Part shown: in pieces, positions 9,177-17,647 of the stretch | How the letters are laid out: each line of letters begins with the position of its first letter | How positions within the stretch are numbered: the stretch's first letter is position 1 | Assembly: GCF_018130065.1 (NCBI RefSeq) | Contig: NZ_JAFCME010000022.1 | Span: forward strand, 42,156 to 106,155 | DNA from: Bradyrhizobium sp. AUGA SZCCT0158 | Lineage (GTDB): Bacteria; Pseudomonadota; Alphaproteobacteria; Rhizobiales; Xanthobacteraceae | Direction: 5' to 3' | Length of the DNA: 64,000 nt | Program-made: the position numbers and the translations under genes | The notes under the pieces: model-generated | The model's input: the letters and a program-made list of their open reading frames with translations, nothing else | What the model was told of the DNA's origin: nothing | The model's database searches: none

Positions 9177-9410
9177 ATGCCGCTGTATTTTTTCCGGATC
9201 AGCAACGGTCACTACGCTGGCGCATCCGACCAGGGCTCCGAATTCGAAAGCCGCGAAGCGGCCTGGGCCGAGATGACCAAGGTGTCCGGCAACCTGCTCG
9301 GCAGCATTTCGCGCAGCATGAAACAGAATGCCGAATGGCAGATGGAAATGCTGGACGAATCCAAGAAGCCGGTGTTCAGGATCCGCCTCGTGGCGGAATC
9401 CGTCACCTAG
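9177..9410 (+). CDS. DUF6894-type small protein
   Basis: A 77-residue protein beginning MPLYFFRISNGHY, with the centre ESREAAWAEMTKVSGNL and the end KPVFRIRLVAES. This layout (a short beta strand pair, one helix holding an AWxE motif, and a closing strand) matches the DUF6894 family of small rhizobial proteins of unknown function. Start ATG at 9177 fits the family N-terminus; an in-frame GTG at 9165 would add four residues. It has its own gap on both sides, so it is probably monocistronic. Confidence 0.7.
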   Translation: MPLYFFRISNGHYAGASDQGSEFESREAAWAEMTKVSGNLLGSISRSMKQNAEWQMEMLDESKKPVFRIRLVAESVT

Positions 9411-9411
9411 G

Positions 9412-9515
9412 AGCGCTTTCGAGCGAAGTGGATACCGGTTCGCATAGCAATCCAGTTTGCGCAGATTGCGTAGACTTATCTGCGATAGAAAACGCGTCAA
9501 AACAAGAGTCTAGAG
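9412..9515. repeat. Dispersed repeat, GAGCGCTTTCGAGCGAAGTGG type
   Basis: Two conserved blocks, GAGCGCTTTCGAGCGAAG... ACCGGTTCGC at 9412-9444 and GAAAACGCGTCAAAACAAGAG at about 9488-9508, separated by 43 bases. The same blocks, with almost no spacer, occur at 19151-19210. The ends GCGCTTT/AAAACGC can pair. This is a second copy of one repeat family in the window, here with extra sequence in the loop. Confidence 0.7.
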
Positions 9516-9550
9516 CTTTGGTTCTGATTCAATCAGAACCAAAGCTCTAG
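9510..9550. repeat. Perfect 20-bp inverted repeat with 1-nt centre
   Basis: The left arm CTAGAGCTTTGGTTCTGATT (9510-9529) and the right arm (9531-9550) are exact reverse complements around a single C at 9530. It abuts the repeat that ends near 9509 and lies between the convergent ends of the DUF6894 gene and the DUF2339 gene. It could act as a bidirectional terminator, or simply be the tip of the dispersed repeat; no clear T-run follows on either side. Confidence 0.85.
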
Positions 9551-9594
9551 TTTTCGATCGGCAAGTTCCTCCGTTCGGTGCGCGGTCCGACCGA

Positions 9595-12315
9595 TCAACT
9601 CCCTGTCGGCACCGCGGGCGCCGTAGCCGCCCGCCTGCGGAACAGGATCCGCTGATACAGCCAGCCGATCGCCACCAGCACCAGGCCCAGGCACATAAAG
9701 GACAGCGCACGGTAGACCCCGGTCAGCGTCGACATGTCGATCAGGAACGCTTTCAGGATCGTCAGCGCGATCACGACCGCTGACGCCAGCCGCGCGCGTT
9801 GCGAGTTGAAGAGGATGCCAACCCCGAGCATGACGACGCCGAACGCCAGATAGGCGATCGAGTAGGTGTATTGCTCGGCGCCAGTGGTCGGACCGATGGC
9901 CATGACCGGACCGTGATAGATCCTGCGGATTTCAAACGTCACATAGGCCAGCGCCAGAATTAGCGCGCCTGCCGCGATCGTGTTGGCGTATTCGACCGGA
10001 CGCCGCCCCGCCACCGCATAGGACAACAGCAGCGCCAGCACCGCGGGCAGGGCATAGCCGAGCAGCAGCAGGTTGATGACGACGCCGCCGACATCGATCA
10101 TCGACCATAGCATCGGGTTCTCCAGCACCAGCAGCCCGAACACGGAAGCCAGGCCTGCAAAGGCGGTGAGCAGGATTGCGCCGGCATTGTGAACGACACT
10201 TCCGGTGCGGAGGCGCAGCCGCTCCAGCCCGATCGCCATCGCCAGCGCGACACAGACCTGCAGCGCTACTTCGGCGAGGCCCGCGCTCGGGCGATAGACG
10301 TCGCCATTATTGACGGCATGGCGGATTTCCATGAACGCCAGCAGCACCGTGAACAGGATGGCGGCGGATTCCACGATGCGCAGCGGTGCATCGTCGCCGC
10401 CGCGGCGCAGGAAGATGCTGCCGGCCCAGAACGATAGCGCCGGAATGCCGTAGCCCCACAGCAGCCAGTTGAAGATCGGCGTGGTGCCGACGGCGTGGCC
10501 GACGATGCGCGGTTCGTAGCCGATCCGCAGCACCACGATGGCGGCGAGGATCGCGGCCAGCGAACGCAGGAACGGGATCGGGCGCTGCATCGAGATCCAG
10601 GCGGTGCCTGCCGACATCAGCGCCAGCGCGATCGTGAGCCAGCCTTTTTCCAGCGCGAATGTCAGCGCCAGCGCCAGTGCTGCGAGCGCGCCGGTGGCAA
10701 ACAGCGCGATCGAGGCCTGCAGGCCCGGACGGTCCTCGCGCTTGGTCAGGATCTCGGTCGCCGCAGCATAGGCGGCGGCAAGGATTACCGCGAGGATCGC
10801 GAAAGGGATCGAGCGGTCGAGATTCGCGATCCGGGCATAGAGCGCGACCAGCAGTGCGAGCGGCGTGAACACGGCCGTAGCCGACCAGACCACAGGGATG
10901 ACGGCGCTGGCCGAGCGGCCCTGCGCCAGGAATCCCGCGACACCAAATCCGGCGGCGAAGATCGCAGCCGAGATCAGGTGCAGCGAAACAGAACCATCCG
11001 TGGCGCTCGGCCCGATGCCCGCGATCGGCCCGCCGGGCAGCACCAGCATGTCAGGGTTGGCGCGGATCGCCCATTCGGCGAACACGATGAAGACGAGACC
11101 GGCGGCGGCGCCGACCGCGCCGACCGCGGCCTCGGTGCGCCAGGCCACAAACAGGCTGCCGGCGACCAGCAGGCCGAACGCGACCATCGCGGCGTCGGCA
11201 TGAGAACTGTTCAGCACGATCAGGGTCGCGCCGAACAGATAAGCCGCGAGCGAGCCGGACGAAATCGGTTCGATCTCGCCTTCTTGCGCCGAAGGCCCGA
11301 ACATGAAGCCGCACACGACAAGCAATGCGGCGAGGATGAAACCGGCGATCACATGGAACACATGCGGCGCGACCATCGACGGTCCGCATTGCAGGCAGGG
11401 GAGCGTCCAGAGCACCGCGAACACGATGGTGGTGACCGCGAGCCAGCGCCACATCCGCACCCGCGCCAGGCCGAACGCGGCCGCGGTGACGATCGCGAGA
11501 TAGACATAGAGCGCCCAGAAGTCCGGCTTGCCGGAGGAGACCAGGACCGGGGTGACGAAGGCTCCGGCGATGCCGAGCCCGGCCAGCGCCGGCCCGTGCA
11601 GCAGTGCCGCGGCCAGCGTGCCCATCGCCACCAGCCCAAGCAGGATGAACGCGGTGGCGGGCACCAGGAAGCCGTACAGCGCATAGGCTGCGTAGACGGT
11701 CGCAAAGGCCACGGCCGTGCCGGCGGCGGTCAGGATCGCGGGGATGTTGGCGATCGGCGTCGCTTCGATCGTGGAGATGCTTTCCTTGCGGCGGGTCCAT
11801 TCACCGGCAGCGAGCAGCGCCAGCGCGAACAGGCCGCCGAGCAGCACACGCACTCCGGGGCCGAGCAGGCCGGCCTCGATCGAATAGCGCACCATGAAGA
11901 AGCCGCCGAGCGCGAGCGTCAGGCCGCCGATCCACACCACCCAGCGGGTGCCGAGCGTTTCCTCGAAACCGCGATCGGGTTGCGGCAAGGGCGGCGGCGG
12001 CGCGGCGGGCGGGCCGTCAGCCGTTTCCGCTGTCGTTTCGGCCGGCGCTTCGGTTTGCGGTCCGGCGGCGGGAGGGGTCCATTCAGCCTCGGGCGCGATC
12101 GGCGGCGGTTCGGCCACGACGCCGGGAGAGGCGGGCGTGGTGCCTTGGTCGAACATCTGGGGAAGCGGTGGCGGGACGGACCTGGCGAGCGCTGCGGCTG
12201 CTTCCATCCTGTCCAGCCGCCTTCGCAACTCCCCGATCTCGTTCATCGCCTTGACGGCAATGATAACGGCGACAATGGCGAACAGGAACGGAAGAATTAC
12301 AAACTCGTCGAGCAT
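9595..12315 (-). CDS. DUF2339 family multi-pass membrane protein
   Basis: A 906-residue integral membrane protein. After a first membrane helix (residues 5-22) comes a short coiled-coil-like stretch (NEIGELRRRLDRMEAAAALA), then a Pro/Ala-rich linker (about residues 47-115), and then more than twenty closely packed hydrophobic helices to the end. The entry sequence GTRWVVWIGGLTLALGGFFMVRYSIE at about residues 125-150 is the hallmark of DUF2339. The family's function is unknown. The start ATG is preceded by GGAGG at four bases. It lies 136 bases downstream of the phosphatase-like gene on the same strand, with a probable terminator between. Confidence 0.85.
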   Translation of the reverse strand: MLDEFVILPFLFAIVAVIIAVKAMNEIGELRRRLDRMEAAAALARSVPPPLPQMFDQGTTPASPGVVAEPPPIAPEAEWTPPAAGPQTEAPAETTAETADGPPAAPPPPLPQPDRGFEETLGTRWVVWIGGLTLALGGFFMVRYSIEAGLLGPGVRVLLGGLFALALLAAGEWTRRKESISTIEATPIANIPAILTAAGTAVAFATVYAAYALYGFLVPATAFILLGLVAMGTLAAALLHGPALAGLGIAGAFVTPVLVSSGKPDFWALYVYLAIVTAAAFGLARVRMWRWLAVTTIVFAVLWTLPCLQCGPSMVAPHVFHVIAGFILAALLVVCGFMFGPSAQEGEIEPISSGSLAAYLFGATLIVLNSSHADAAMVAFGLLVAGSLFVAWRTEAAVGAVGAAAGLVFIVFAEWAIRANPDMLVLPGGPIAGIGPSATDGSVSLHLISAAIFAAGFGVAGFLAQGRSASAVIPVVWSATAVFTPLALLVALYARIANLDRSIPFAILAVILAAAYAAATEILTKREDRPGLQASIALFATGALAALALALTFALEKGWLTIALALMSAGTAWISMQRPIPFLRSLAAILAAIVVLRIGYEPRIVGHAVGTTPIFNWLLWGYGIPALSFWAGSIFLRRGGDDAPLRIVESAAILFTVLLAFMEIRHAVNNGDVYRPSAGLAEVALQVCVALAMAIGLERLRLRTGSVVHNAGAILLTAFAGLASVFGLLVLENPMLWSMIDVGGVVINLLLLGYALPAVLALLLSYAVAGRRPVEYANTIAAGALILALAYVTFEIRRIYHGPVMAIGPTTGAEQYTYSIAYLAFGVVMLGVGILFNSQRARLASAVVIALTILKAFLIDMSTLTGVYRALSFMCLGLVLVAIGWLYQRILFRRRAATAPAVPTGS

Positions 12316-12395
12316 CAGGCCTCCAGGCGGGCACGCAGAAACGTCAACCGCCTCTATGCGGCCCGTCGCAATGCTGTGAGTGCAGTTTTGCCCGG

Positions 12396-12427
12396 AAAAA
12401 GTTCAAACCGCCCCCTAGGTGGCGGCA
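12396..12427 (-). terminator. Probable rho-independent terminator after the phosphatase-like gene
   Basis: Read on the minus strand, the hairpin CCGCC(ACCTAGGG)GGCGG (plus-strand arms 12408-12412 and 12421-12425) is followed by TTTGAACTTTTT. It sits 25-55 bases beyond the stop of the phosphatase-like gene and before the start of the DUF2339 gene, so the two are probably separate transcripts. Confidence 0.5.
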
Positions 12428-12451
12428 TTTTAGCACGTTATCCGAAGAAGA

Positions 12452-12958
12452 TTATTCGAGATCCACGCGGAAGGGGCGGCCCTCGACGGTCATGCTGCCC
12501 GGGCCCATCTCATCGAGTGCCCGCAGCATCCGCCCGTCGCGCCCCAGCGCCTTGTCGGCGAGGCTGACGATCAGCCGGTTAGGCTGGGCGATCGGCGAGG
12601 CGGCGCGGATCTGCCGGGCGATCGAAATCTCGTCGCGGTGCGGATTGAGCATGCAGGCGGCGGCAAAGGCGCTGGCGGTCGATCGGCTGATGCCGGCATA
12701 ACAGTGCACCACCATCGGCGCGCTGCGGTCCCAGCCGCGCACGAAGTTCAAGACCTTCTCGATATGCGCGTCCGACGGCGCCAGAAAGCCGTCCATCACC
12801 TCGGTGATGTCGTCCATCGACACGCGCAGATGGTTGGCCTCGAGCACCGAGGCCGGCCGCTGCACCTGATCGACATTGGCCATCACGGTGAGGATATGGC
12901 TGGCGCCGGTGGCCTTGACGGTTTCGGGAAGGGCGGCGAGCGAGCAGACGTGAAGCAT
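12452..12958 (-). CDS. Tyrosine/dual-specificity phosphatase-like protein
   Basis: A 168-residue cytoplasmic protein with the cysteine-phosphatase signature HCYAGISRS at residues 85-93 (HCx5R[ST]: nucleophile Cys86, Arg92). A likely general-acid Asp lies upstream in SMDDITE (Asp49/Asp50). The size and motif fit the small tyrosine-phosphatase-like proteins annotated in Rhizobiales. No regulator or kinase is adjacent, so the substrate (phosphoprotein, phosphoinositide or nucleotide) is unknown. The start has AAGAGGA at five bases. Confidence 0.8.
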   Translation of the reverse strand: MLHVCSLAALPETVKATGASHILTVMANVDQVQRPASVLEANHLRVSMDDITEVMDGFLAPSDAHIEKVLNFVRGWDRSAPMVVHCYAGISRSTASAFAAACMLNPHRDEISIARQIRAASPIAQPNRLIVSLADKALGRDGRMLRALDEMGPGSMTVEGRPFRVDLE

Positions 12959-13398
12959 GGCGATCCTCTTGGGGAGGTGTCCATTGCGGACCGTCCCTGG
13001 GGAGTCGCCATTATAGGCCCGGGTGGGGACCGGTCAAAGCGGGTTCCGCCGGGCGTTTTGACTTCAGAGCCGCGAGATCATCCGAAGTTGCCCGTTGAAC
13101 TCTTTGTTCTGCAACGCTGCGATGCGGCAAGGCGCAAGGAGAGGCAATTTCACTCACCCATCAACCGATCGCTCTACCGGAGAACCAAATCGATCAAGCA
13201 GCGTTGAGAAAGGCACTTGCCGGGTGTCAACCGGACGCAACGGAGAATGATGGACGTGGGCATTTTTCCGGTTTCTGCCTGCGACACCAACGCATCGGTA
13301 CGCGCTGACATCTAACCCGTTCCCGGCGAGTGCGCTTTTCATCAGGACAAAAAGCGCTTCCCTCACCGGAGCGAACCAGCTCGAGAGCCCATCGGCTG
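12959..13398. other. 440-base gap without a recognisable gene
   Basis: Between the phosphatase-like gene and the DUF3606 gene, both on the minus strand. I find no reading frame with a plausible start and protein-like composition, no RNA gene and no repeat of the types seen elsewhere here. It presumably holds the promoter of the phosphatase gene near 12970-13020. Confidence 0.5.
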
Positions 13399-13587
13399 CT
13401 AGTGCCAACTGCCGATGAGCCCGAGCTCCTTTCGAACCGTGGCCGCGGAATTGCCGACCTTCTCCACCGCCTTCTGAAGCTCCTCTTCGGATACGCGAAG
13501 CGCCTTGGCCCAGTATTTGACCTCACGCGGATCGCGCATGTTGATCTTGGACCGGTCGGGTCGTTCTTTTTTCGTAAGACCGCTCAT
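13399..13587 (-). CDS. DUF3606 domain protein
   Basis: A 62-residue protein, MSGLTKKERPDRSKINMRDP..., of the DUF3606 type: short basic N-terminus, the KINM motif and the EVKYWAKALRVSEEELQKAVEKVG helix pair. The function of the family is unknown. There are two ATGs six bases apart; the GGAGG site lies directly against the upstream one and seven bases from the one at 13587, which decides the start. Nothing is co-oriented close by. Confidence 0.8.
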   Translation of the reverse strand: MSGLTKKERPDRSKINMRDPREVKYWAKALRVSEEELQKAVEKVGNSAATVRKELGLIGSWH

Positions 13588-13683
13588 AGCCATCCTCCAC
13601 GGAAGAAACGGCGCTATCGATACTCGGTTCCGCTTGATGCGAACTATGCCGTGGGAGGGCCTCCACGGTGCAACAGCACCGCT

Positions 13684-13828
13684 GTCGTCCCGGCCTTGAG
13701 CCGGGACCCATAATCACAGCAAGAAGTTTTGCGGAAGGTCTTTGCTACAGAGCTTCTATTGAGAGATCACGCGGTATGGGTCCCCCGATGCGCAATTGCG
13801 CATCTGAGCTCAAGGCCGGGACGACGCG
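13684..13828. repeat. Paired palindromic repeat with inserted 18-bp palindrome
   Basis: Left unit CGTCCCGGCCTTGAGCCGGGACCCATA at 13686-13712 is intact. The inverted right unit at 13774-13828 is interrupted by the perfect palindrome GATGCGCAATTGCGCATC (13787-13804). The arms could form a long stem with about 60 bases in the loop. It is the mirror-image counterpart of the element at 5681-5826. Confidence 0.8.
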
Positions 13829-13852
13829 TTGATGGAGTTCGGAACGCAACGC

Positions 13853-14476
13853 CTACGATGCCACCGCGCCAAACCGCGCCAGAAACTGCTTCTCGGCCTT
13901 GGCTGCGGTCCATGGTGTCAGATATTCGCGCACAGTTGGTTCGGGCAGGCCGGGATCCTTGCCGAACAGACGCTTGGCTTCGGCCTCCGCAAAGCCTGCC
14001 AGATGGGTGGCTTCGAGATAGGCCGCGCCGCGGTCGGCGGCCTTGATCGCCTGGGTGATGGCATCCGCCAGTACCGGCGGCAGGCCGAAGCGGATATGGA
14101 TCGCCGCCAGCAGGCGCTTCTCCACCACCTTGTAGTCGCCGCCGATCACGGCCTTGAACGGCGAGATCATGTCGCCGATGACATATTCAGGTGCGTCGTG
14201 CAGCAATGCGGCGAGCCGGAATTTGATATCGACGCGCGGCATCTGCTGGCGCAATACGGCCTCGACCAGGAGCGTGTGCTGCGCCACCGAAAAGATATGC
14301 GCGCCGCTGGTCTGGCCGTTCCAGCGTGCGACACGCGCGAGGCCATGGGCGATATCGGCGACCTCGATATCGAGCGGCGAGGGGTCGAGCAGATCGAGCC
14401 GCCGTCCCGACAGCATGCGCTGCCAGGCCCGGGTCGAGACATCGGACGATTTGCCGGATGTTCTTCTTGACGTCAT
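13853..14476 (-). CDS. HD-domain phosphohydrolase, YfbR-like
   Basis: A 207-residue metal-dependent phosphohydrolase of the HD superfamily: His67 (VAQHTLLV), His93-Asp94 (ALLHDAPEYV) and Asp148 (KAADRGAAYLEA) provide the H...HD...D metal ligands. Closest in arrangement to YfbR-type 5'-deoxynucleotidases that hydrolyse dNMPs; this substrate is inferred. The ATG at 14476 overlaps the stop of tag by four bases (ATGA), so translation is coupled. A longer frame reaching upstream to 14719 is only the antisense-like overlap with tag and lacks a site. Third gene of the ygfZ-tag-HD operon. Confidence 0.85.
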   Translation of the reverse strand: MTSRRTSGKSSDVSTRAWQRMLSGRRLDLLDPSPLDIEVADIAHGLARVARWNGQTSGAHIFSVAQHTLLVEAVLRQQMPRVDIKFRLAALLHDAPEYVIGDMISPFKAVIGGDYKVVEKRLLAAIHIRFGLPPVLADAITQAIKAADRGAAYLEATHLAGFAEAEAKRLFGKDPGLPEPTVREYLTPWTAAKAEKQFLARFGAVAS

Positions 14477-15099
14477 TTGACCTTGAGGCGGGGCTTGCGA
14501 TGTTGGCCGCTGCAGGTCTCGTGGCAGAAGCACGTGACCAGATGGTCGTTGACCATGCCGGTGGCCTGCATGAAGGCGTAGACGATGGTCGGGCCGACGA
14601 ACTTGAATCCGCGCGCGCCGAGCTCCTTGGAAATCTTGATCGACAGCGGCGTCGATGCCGGCACGCTGGCGGTGGTCTTGAACTGGTTCACCTTCGGCTT
14701 GCCGTCGACGAAGTCCCACAAAAACTTCGAGAAGCCCGCGCCTTCTTCCATGATCTTCAGATAGCCCTTGGCGCTGTTGACGGCGCCTTCGATCTTGGCG
14801 CGGTTGCGAACGATGCCGGCATCGTTCATCAGCGTGTGGACTTTCTTCTCGTTGTAGCGCGCGATCTTCTCCGGCTGGAAATCGTCGAACGCTTTGCGAA
14901 AGTTCTCGCGCTTGCGCAGGATCGTGATCCAGGAAAGGCCGGCCTGAAAGCCGTCGAGGATCAGCTTTTCATACAGCGCGCGGTCGTCATACTCAGGCAC
15001 GCCCCATTCGGTGTCGTGATAGGCCATGTAGAACGGATCTTCGCCCGGCCACGGGCAGCGGGTCTTGCCGTCGGTGTGCAGGCGTGCGGAGCGGCTCAT
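14473..15099 (-). CDS. tag: DNA-3-methyladenine glycosylase I
   Basis: A base-excision-repair enzyme that removes 3-methyladenine from DNA. The 208-residue sequence has the typical N-terminus CPWPGEDPFYMAYHDTEWGVP and the four zinc ligands of the Tag 'zinc snap': Cys15, His28 (13 apart, as in E. coli Tag) and the C-terminal H-x3-C of NDHLVTCFCH. The stretch FQAGLSWITILRKRENFRKAFDDF contains the substrate pocket. The C-terminal tail after the zinc site is short and basic. It starts 10 bases after ygfZ and overlaps the HD gene by four. Confidence 0.95.
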   Translation of the reverse strand: MSRSARLHTDGKTRCPWPGEDPFYMAYHDTEWGVPEYDDRALYEKLILDGFQAGLSWITILRKRENFRKAFDDFQPEKIARYNEKKVHTLMNDAGIVRNRAKIEGAVNSAKGYLKIMEEGAGFSKFLWDFVDGKPKVNQFKTTASVPASTPLSIKISKELGARGFKFVGPTIVYAFMQATGMVNDHLVTCFCHETCSGQHRKPRLKVK

Positions 15100-15109
15100 A
15101 GGATTTTTC

Positions 15110-15991
15110 TCATGCGACGGTCTGCTTCGGCGGCGTGCGCACGTCGTTCGGATCGGTGAGGCGGATCGCGAGCCCGCCGGCCGACAACGTTAGGCCGGCG
15201 TCGAGCGCGTCGGCGACGCGGTCGGTCCGCAGCAGCGCGATGCCGTGGCCGCCGGCGGTCGACCCCATGGTGCCGACCGGCTTGTCGCCGGCGACAACGG
15301 GGATGCCGGCCTCGGGCGAGAAATCTTCCAGCGTGATCCGAACCGCGCGGGTGCGCGCCGTGCCGCGGTGCTGCATCCGCGACACCACTTCCTGCCCGAC
15401 GTAACAGCCCTTCTCGAAATCGATGCCGTGCAGGCGGTCCATGTTGGTTTCGTGCGGAAACGCGTCGCTGTACATGAAATCGAGCCCGCCGCGCGGCACG
15501 CCCGCGGCGACGCGGCGGACCTCATAGGCGGCTTCATCGACAAGCTCTGCACCGATCAAATCGGCGACCTTCTGCTTGAGCTCTTCGGGAACCAGGATGC
15601 GCCAGCCGAGCGTTTCGTTGCGCGGGTCGGCAAACGAAAGATCGGGCTTCATGTCAGGCTCGCCGTCCCACACAGCGAGCACGCCGAGGCTGTCGGAGAG
15701 GTTTTCCACCGCGACCTTGGCACGCAGCTTGTAGAAGCCGAGCTTGTCGGCGAGGCCTTTTGCCAAGGGGCGCGGCACGTCGATCAGGAACCCGCCGCCA
15801 TGGCCGCTGGGAGCCTCCGTGATCAGGAAATCGGCGGTGATCTTGCCCTGCGGCGTCAGCAGCGCGCCGAACCGGCCAAGGCCCGGCCGCAGCAGCGTGA
15901 CGTCGGTCGTGACCAGGCCATTGAGGAAATTGCGGGCGTCCTCGCCTGAGACCTTGATTACGCCCCGGTCGGTAAGAAACGCTGCTTTCAT
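15110..15991 (-). CDS. ygfZ: YgfZ/GcvT-like folate-binding protein
   Basis: A 293-residue protein of the GcvT fold. The YgfZ signature KGCYVGQEVVSRMQHRG (motif KGCYxGQE) is present at about residues 175-192. YgfZ/IBA57 proteins bind tetrahydrofolate and support assembly or repair of [4Fe-4S] enzymes in the cytoplasm. I start at the ATG at 15991 (MKAAFLTDRGVIKVSG), which matches the family; the frame stays open 20 residues further up, but that part is unlike the family. First gene of an operon with tag and the HD hydrolase; divergent from the dihydroorotase gene, 162 bases apart. Confidence 0.9.
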   Translation of the reverse strand: MKAAFLTDRGVIKVSGEDARNFLNGLVTTDVTLLRPGLGRFGALLTPQGKITADFLITEAPSGHGGGFLIDVPRPLAKGLADKLGFYKLRAKVAVENLSDSLGVLAVWDGEPDMKPDLSFADPRNETLGWRILVPEELKQKVADLIGAELVDEAAYEVRRVAAGVPRGGLDFMYSDAFPHETNMDRLHGIDFEKGCYVGQEVVSRMQHRGTARTRAVRITLEDFSPEAGIPVVAGDKPVGTMGSTAGGHGIALLRTDRVADALDAGLTLSAGGLAIRLTDPNDVRTPPKQTVA

Positions 15992-16153
15992 GCGCTGAAA
16001 AGGCCTATTTTGGAGGTTCTTCTCGAACTTCTCGTTCAAGTACTCGTTCAAGTTCCTGGGGAAACACAGGTGGCGGATATCACATGGGAAGTTAAGGCGC
16101 TAAGGTGCCGTCAACAAGCCCGAGAGGCAGCCTAAAACGGGCGTCGAGGACCG

Positions 16154-17488
16154 ATGAATCAGCGATTTGATACCATTCTAAAATCCGGCACCGTGGTCAA
16201 TCAGGACGGCGAGGCCATCCGCGACATCGGCATTTCCAATGGCCGGATCGCCGCGATCGGCGGGCTCGGGCAGGCGTCCGCCGCCGAGACGATCGACTGC
16301 AAGGGCCTGCACATCCTGCCCGGTGTGATCGACACCCAGGTGCATTTCCGCGAGCCGGGCCTGACCCAGAAGGAAGATCTGGAAACAGGATCGCGCAGCG
16401 CCGTGATGGGCGGGGTTACCGCGGTGTTCGAAATGCCGAACACCGATCCCCTGACCGTCACCGAGGCGACCTTCAGCGACAAGATCAAGCGCGCCCATCA
16501 TCGCATGCATTGCGACTTTGCGTTTTTCATCGGCGGCACCCGCGACAATGTCGCCGATCTGCCGGAACTGGAACGCGCGCCGGGCTGCGCCGGCGTCAAG
16601 GTGTTCATCGGCTCGTCGACCGGCGCGCTGCTGGTCGAGGACGACGAAAGCCTGCGGCGGATCTTTGCGGTCATCAAGCGCCGCGCCGCCTTCCATGCCG
16701 AGGACGAATACCGCCTCAACGAGCGCAAGTCGCTGCGCATCGAAGGCGATCCGCGTTCGCATCCGGTGTGGCGCGACGAGACCGCGGCGCTGATGGCGAC
16801 GCAGCGCCTGGTGAATATTGCCCGCGAGAGCGGCAAGCGCATTCACGTGCTGCATATCTCGACCAAGCAGGAGATCGACTATCTGCGCGACCACAAGGAC
16901 GTCGCGTCCTGCGAGGCGACGCCGCACCATCTCACATTGGTGGCGCCCGAATGCTACGAGCGGCTCGGCACCCACGCCCAGATGAACCCGCCGGTGCGCT
17001 CGGCCGATCACCGCGACCGCATCTGGTACGGCATCGAGCAGGGCATCATCGACGTGCTCGGCTCCGACCACGCGCCGCATACGCTGGAGGAGAAGGCAAA
17101 AACCTATCCGGCCTCGCCCTCGGGCATGACGGGGGTGCAGACGCTGGTGCCTGTCATGCTCGACCACGTCAACGCCGGGCGGCTGTCGCTGGCGCGCTTC
17201 GTCGATCTGTCCAGCGCCGGTCCGGCGCGGCTCTACAACATCACGACCAAGGGCCGCATCGCCGCCGGCTATGATGCCGACTTCACCGTCGTCGACCTCA
17301 AGCGCTCCGAGACCATCACTAACAAATGGGTGGCTTCGAAGGCGGGGTGGACGCCCTATGACGGCATGCGCGTCACCGGCTGGCCGGTGGGTACGTTCGT
17401 GCGCGGCAAGCGCGTGATGTGGCAGGGCGAACTGACGACACCATCGACCGGCGAGCCGGTGCGGTTTCTGGAGACGTTGACGGCGTAG
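16154..17488 (+). CDS. pyrC: Dihydroorotase-family amidohydrolase
   Basis: A 444-residue class I dihydroorotase-like cyclic amidohydrolase, placed in pyrimidine synthesis by family. Seen: the N-terminal metal motif DTQVHFREPG (Asp60-His64), the lysine of GVKVFIGSSTG, His ligands in HVLHIST and EATPHHLTL, and the catalytic Asp in VLGSDHAPHT. The odd point is Gln at residue 62, where the usual DxHxH metal motif has its first His. This variant seems typical of one alphaproteobacterial branch, so true dihydroorotase activity is not certain. The ATG at 16154 has GAGGACC upstream. No other pyr genes are near. Confidence 0.8.
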   Translation: MNQRFDTILKSGTVVNQDGEAIRDIGISNGRIAAIGGLGQASAAETIDCKGLHILPGVIDTQVHFREPGLTQKEDLETGSRSAVMGGVTAVFEMPNTDPLTVTEATFSDKIKRAHHRMHCDFAFFIGGTRDNVADLPELERAPGCAGVKVFIGSSTGALLVEDDESLRRIFAVIKRRAAFHAEDEYRLNERKSLRIEGDPRSHPVWRDETAALMATQRLVNIARESGKRIHVLHISTKQEIDYLRDHKDVASCEATPHHLTLVAPECYERLGTHAQMNPPVRSADHRDRIWYGIEQGIIDVLGSDHAPHTLEEKAKTYPASPSGMTGVQTLVPVMLDHVNAGRLSLARFVDLSSAGPARLYNITTKGRIAAGYDADFTVVDLKRSETITNKWVASKAGWTPYDGMRVTGWPVGTFVRGKRVMWQGELTTPSTGEPVRFLETLTA

Positions 17489-17527
17489 TGTTCTGAGCGC
17501 AGGCTGGACACGCGGCTCCATCACAGG

Positions 17528-17631
17528 TGTCATCACCCGCGCAGGCGGGTGATCCAGTATTCCAGAGACGGTTGTGATAAAGCCGAGAGGCCGCGGCGTA
17601 CTGGGTCGCCCGCCTTCGCGGGCGACGACAG
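17528..17631. repeat. Palindromic intergenic repeat (CACCCGC...GCGGGTGATCCAGTA type)
   Basis: The hairpin CACCCGCGCAGGCGGGTG followed by ATCCAGTA at 17533-17558 is mirrored by TACTGGGTCGCCCGCCTTCGCGGGCGACGACA at 17599-17630, giving two local hairpins within a longer inverted pair. It fills the gap between the convergent pyrC-like and hypothetical genes and may also end their transcripts. Confidence 0.7.
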
Positions 17632-17647
17632 CGGAGTGCGTGATGGC

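Noticed and set aside
10495..12567. 690-residue open frame on the plus strand across the DUF2339 gene
   Set aside because: Extremely Arg/Asp/Gln/Gly-rich sequence that mirrors hydrophobic codons of the true gene; no protein-like features.
13154..13408. 84-residue minus-strand frame upstream of the DUF3606 gene
   Set aside because: No ribosome site, no recognisable features, and it runs into the DUF3606 gene in a different frame.
14477..14719. N-terminal extension of the HD hydrolase frame
   Set aside because: The first 81 residues overlap tag entirely and are Arg/Gln/His-rich noise; the ATGA junction at 14473-14476 is the natural start.
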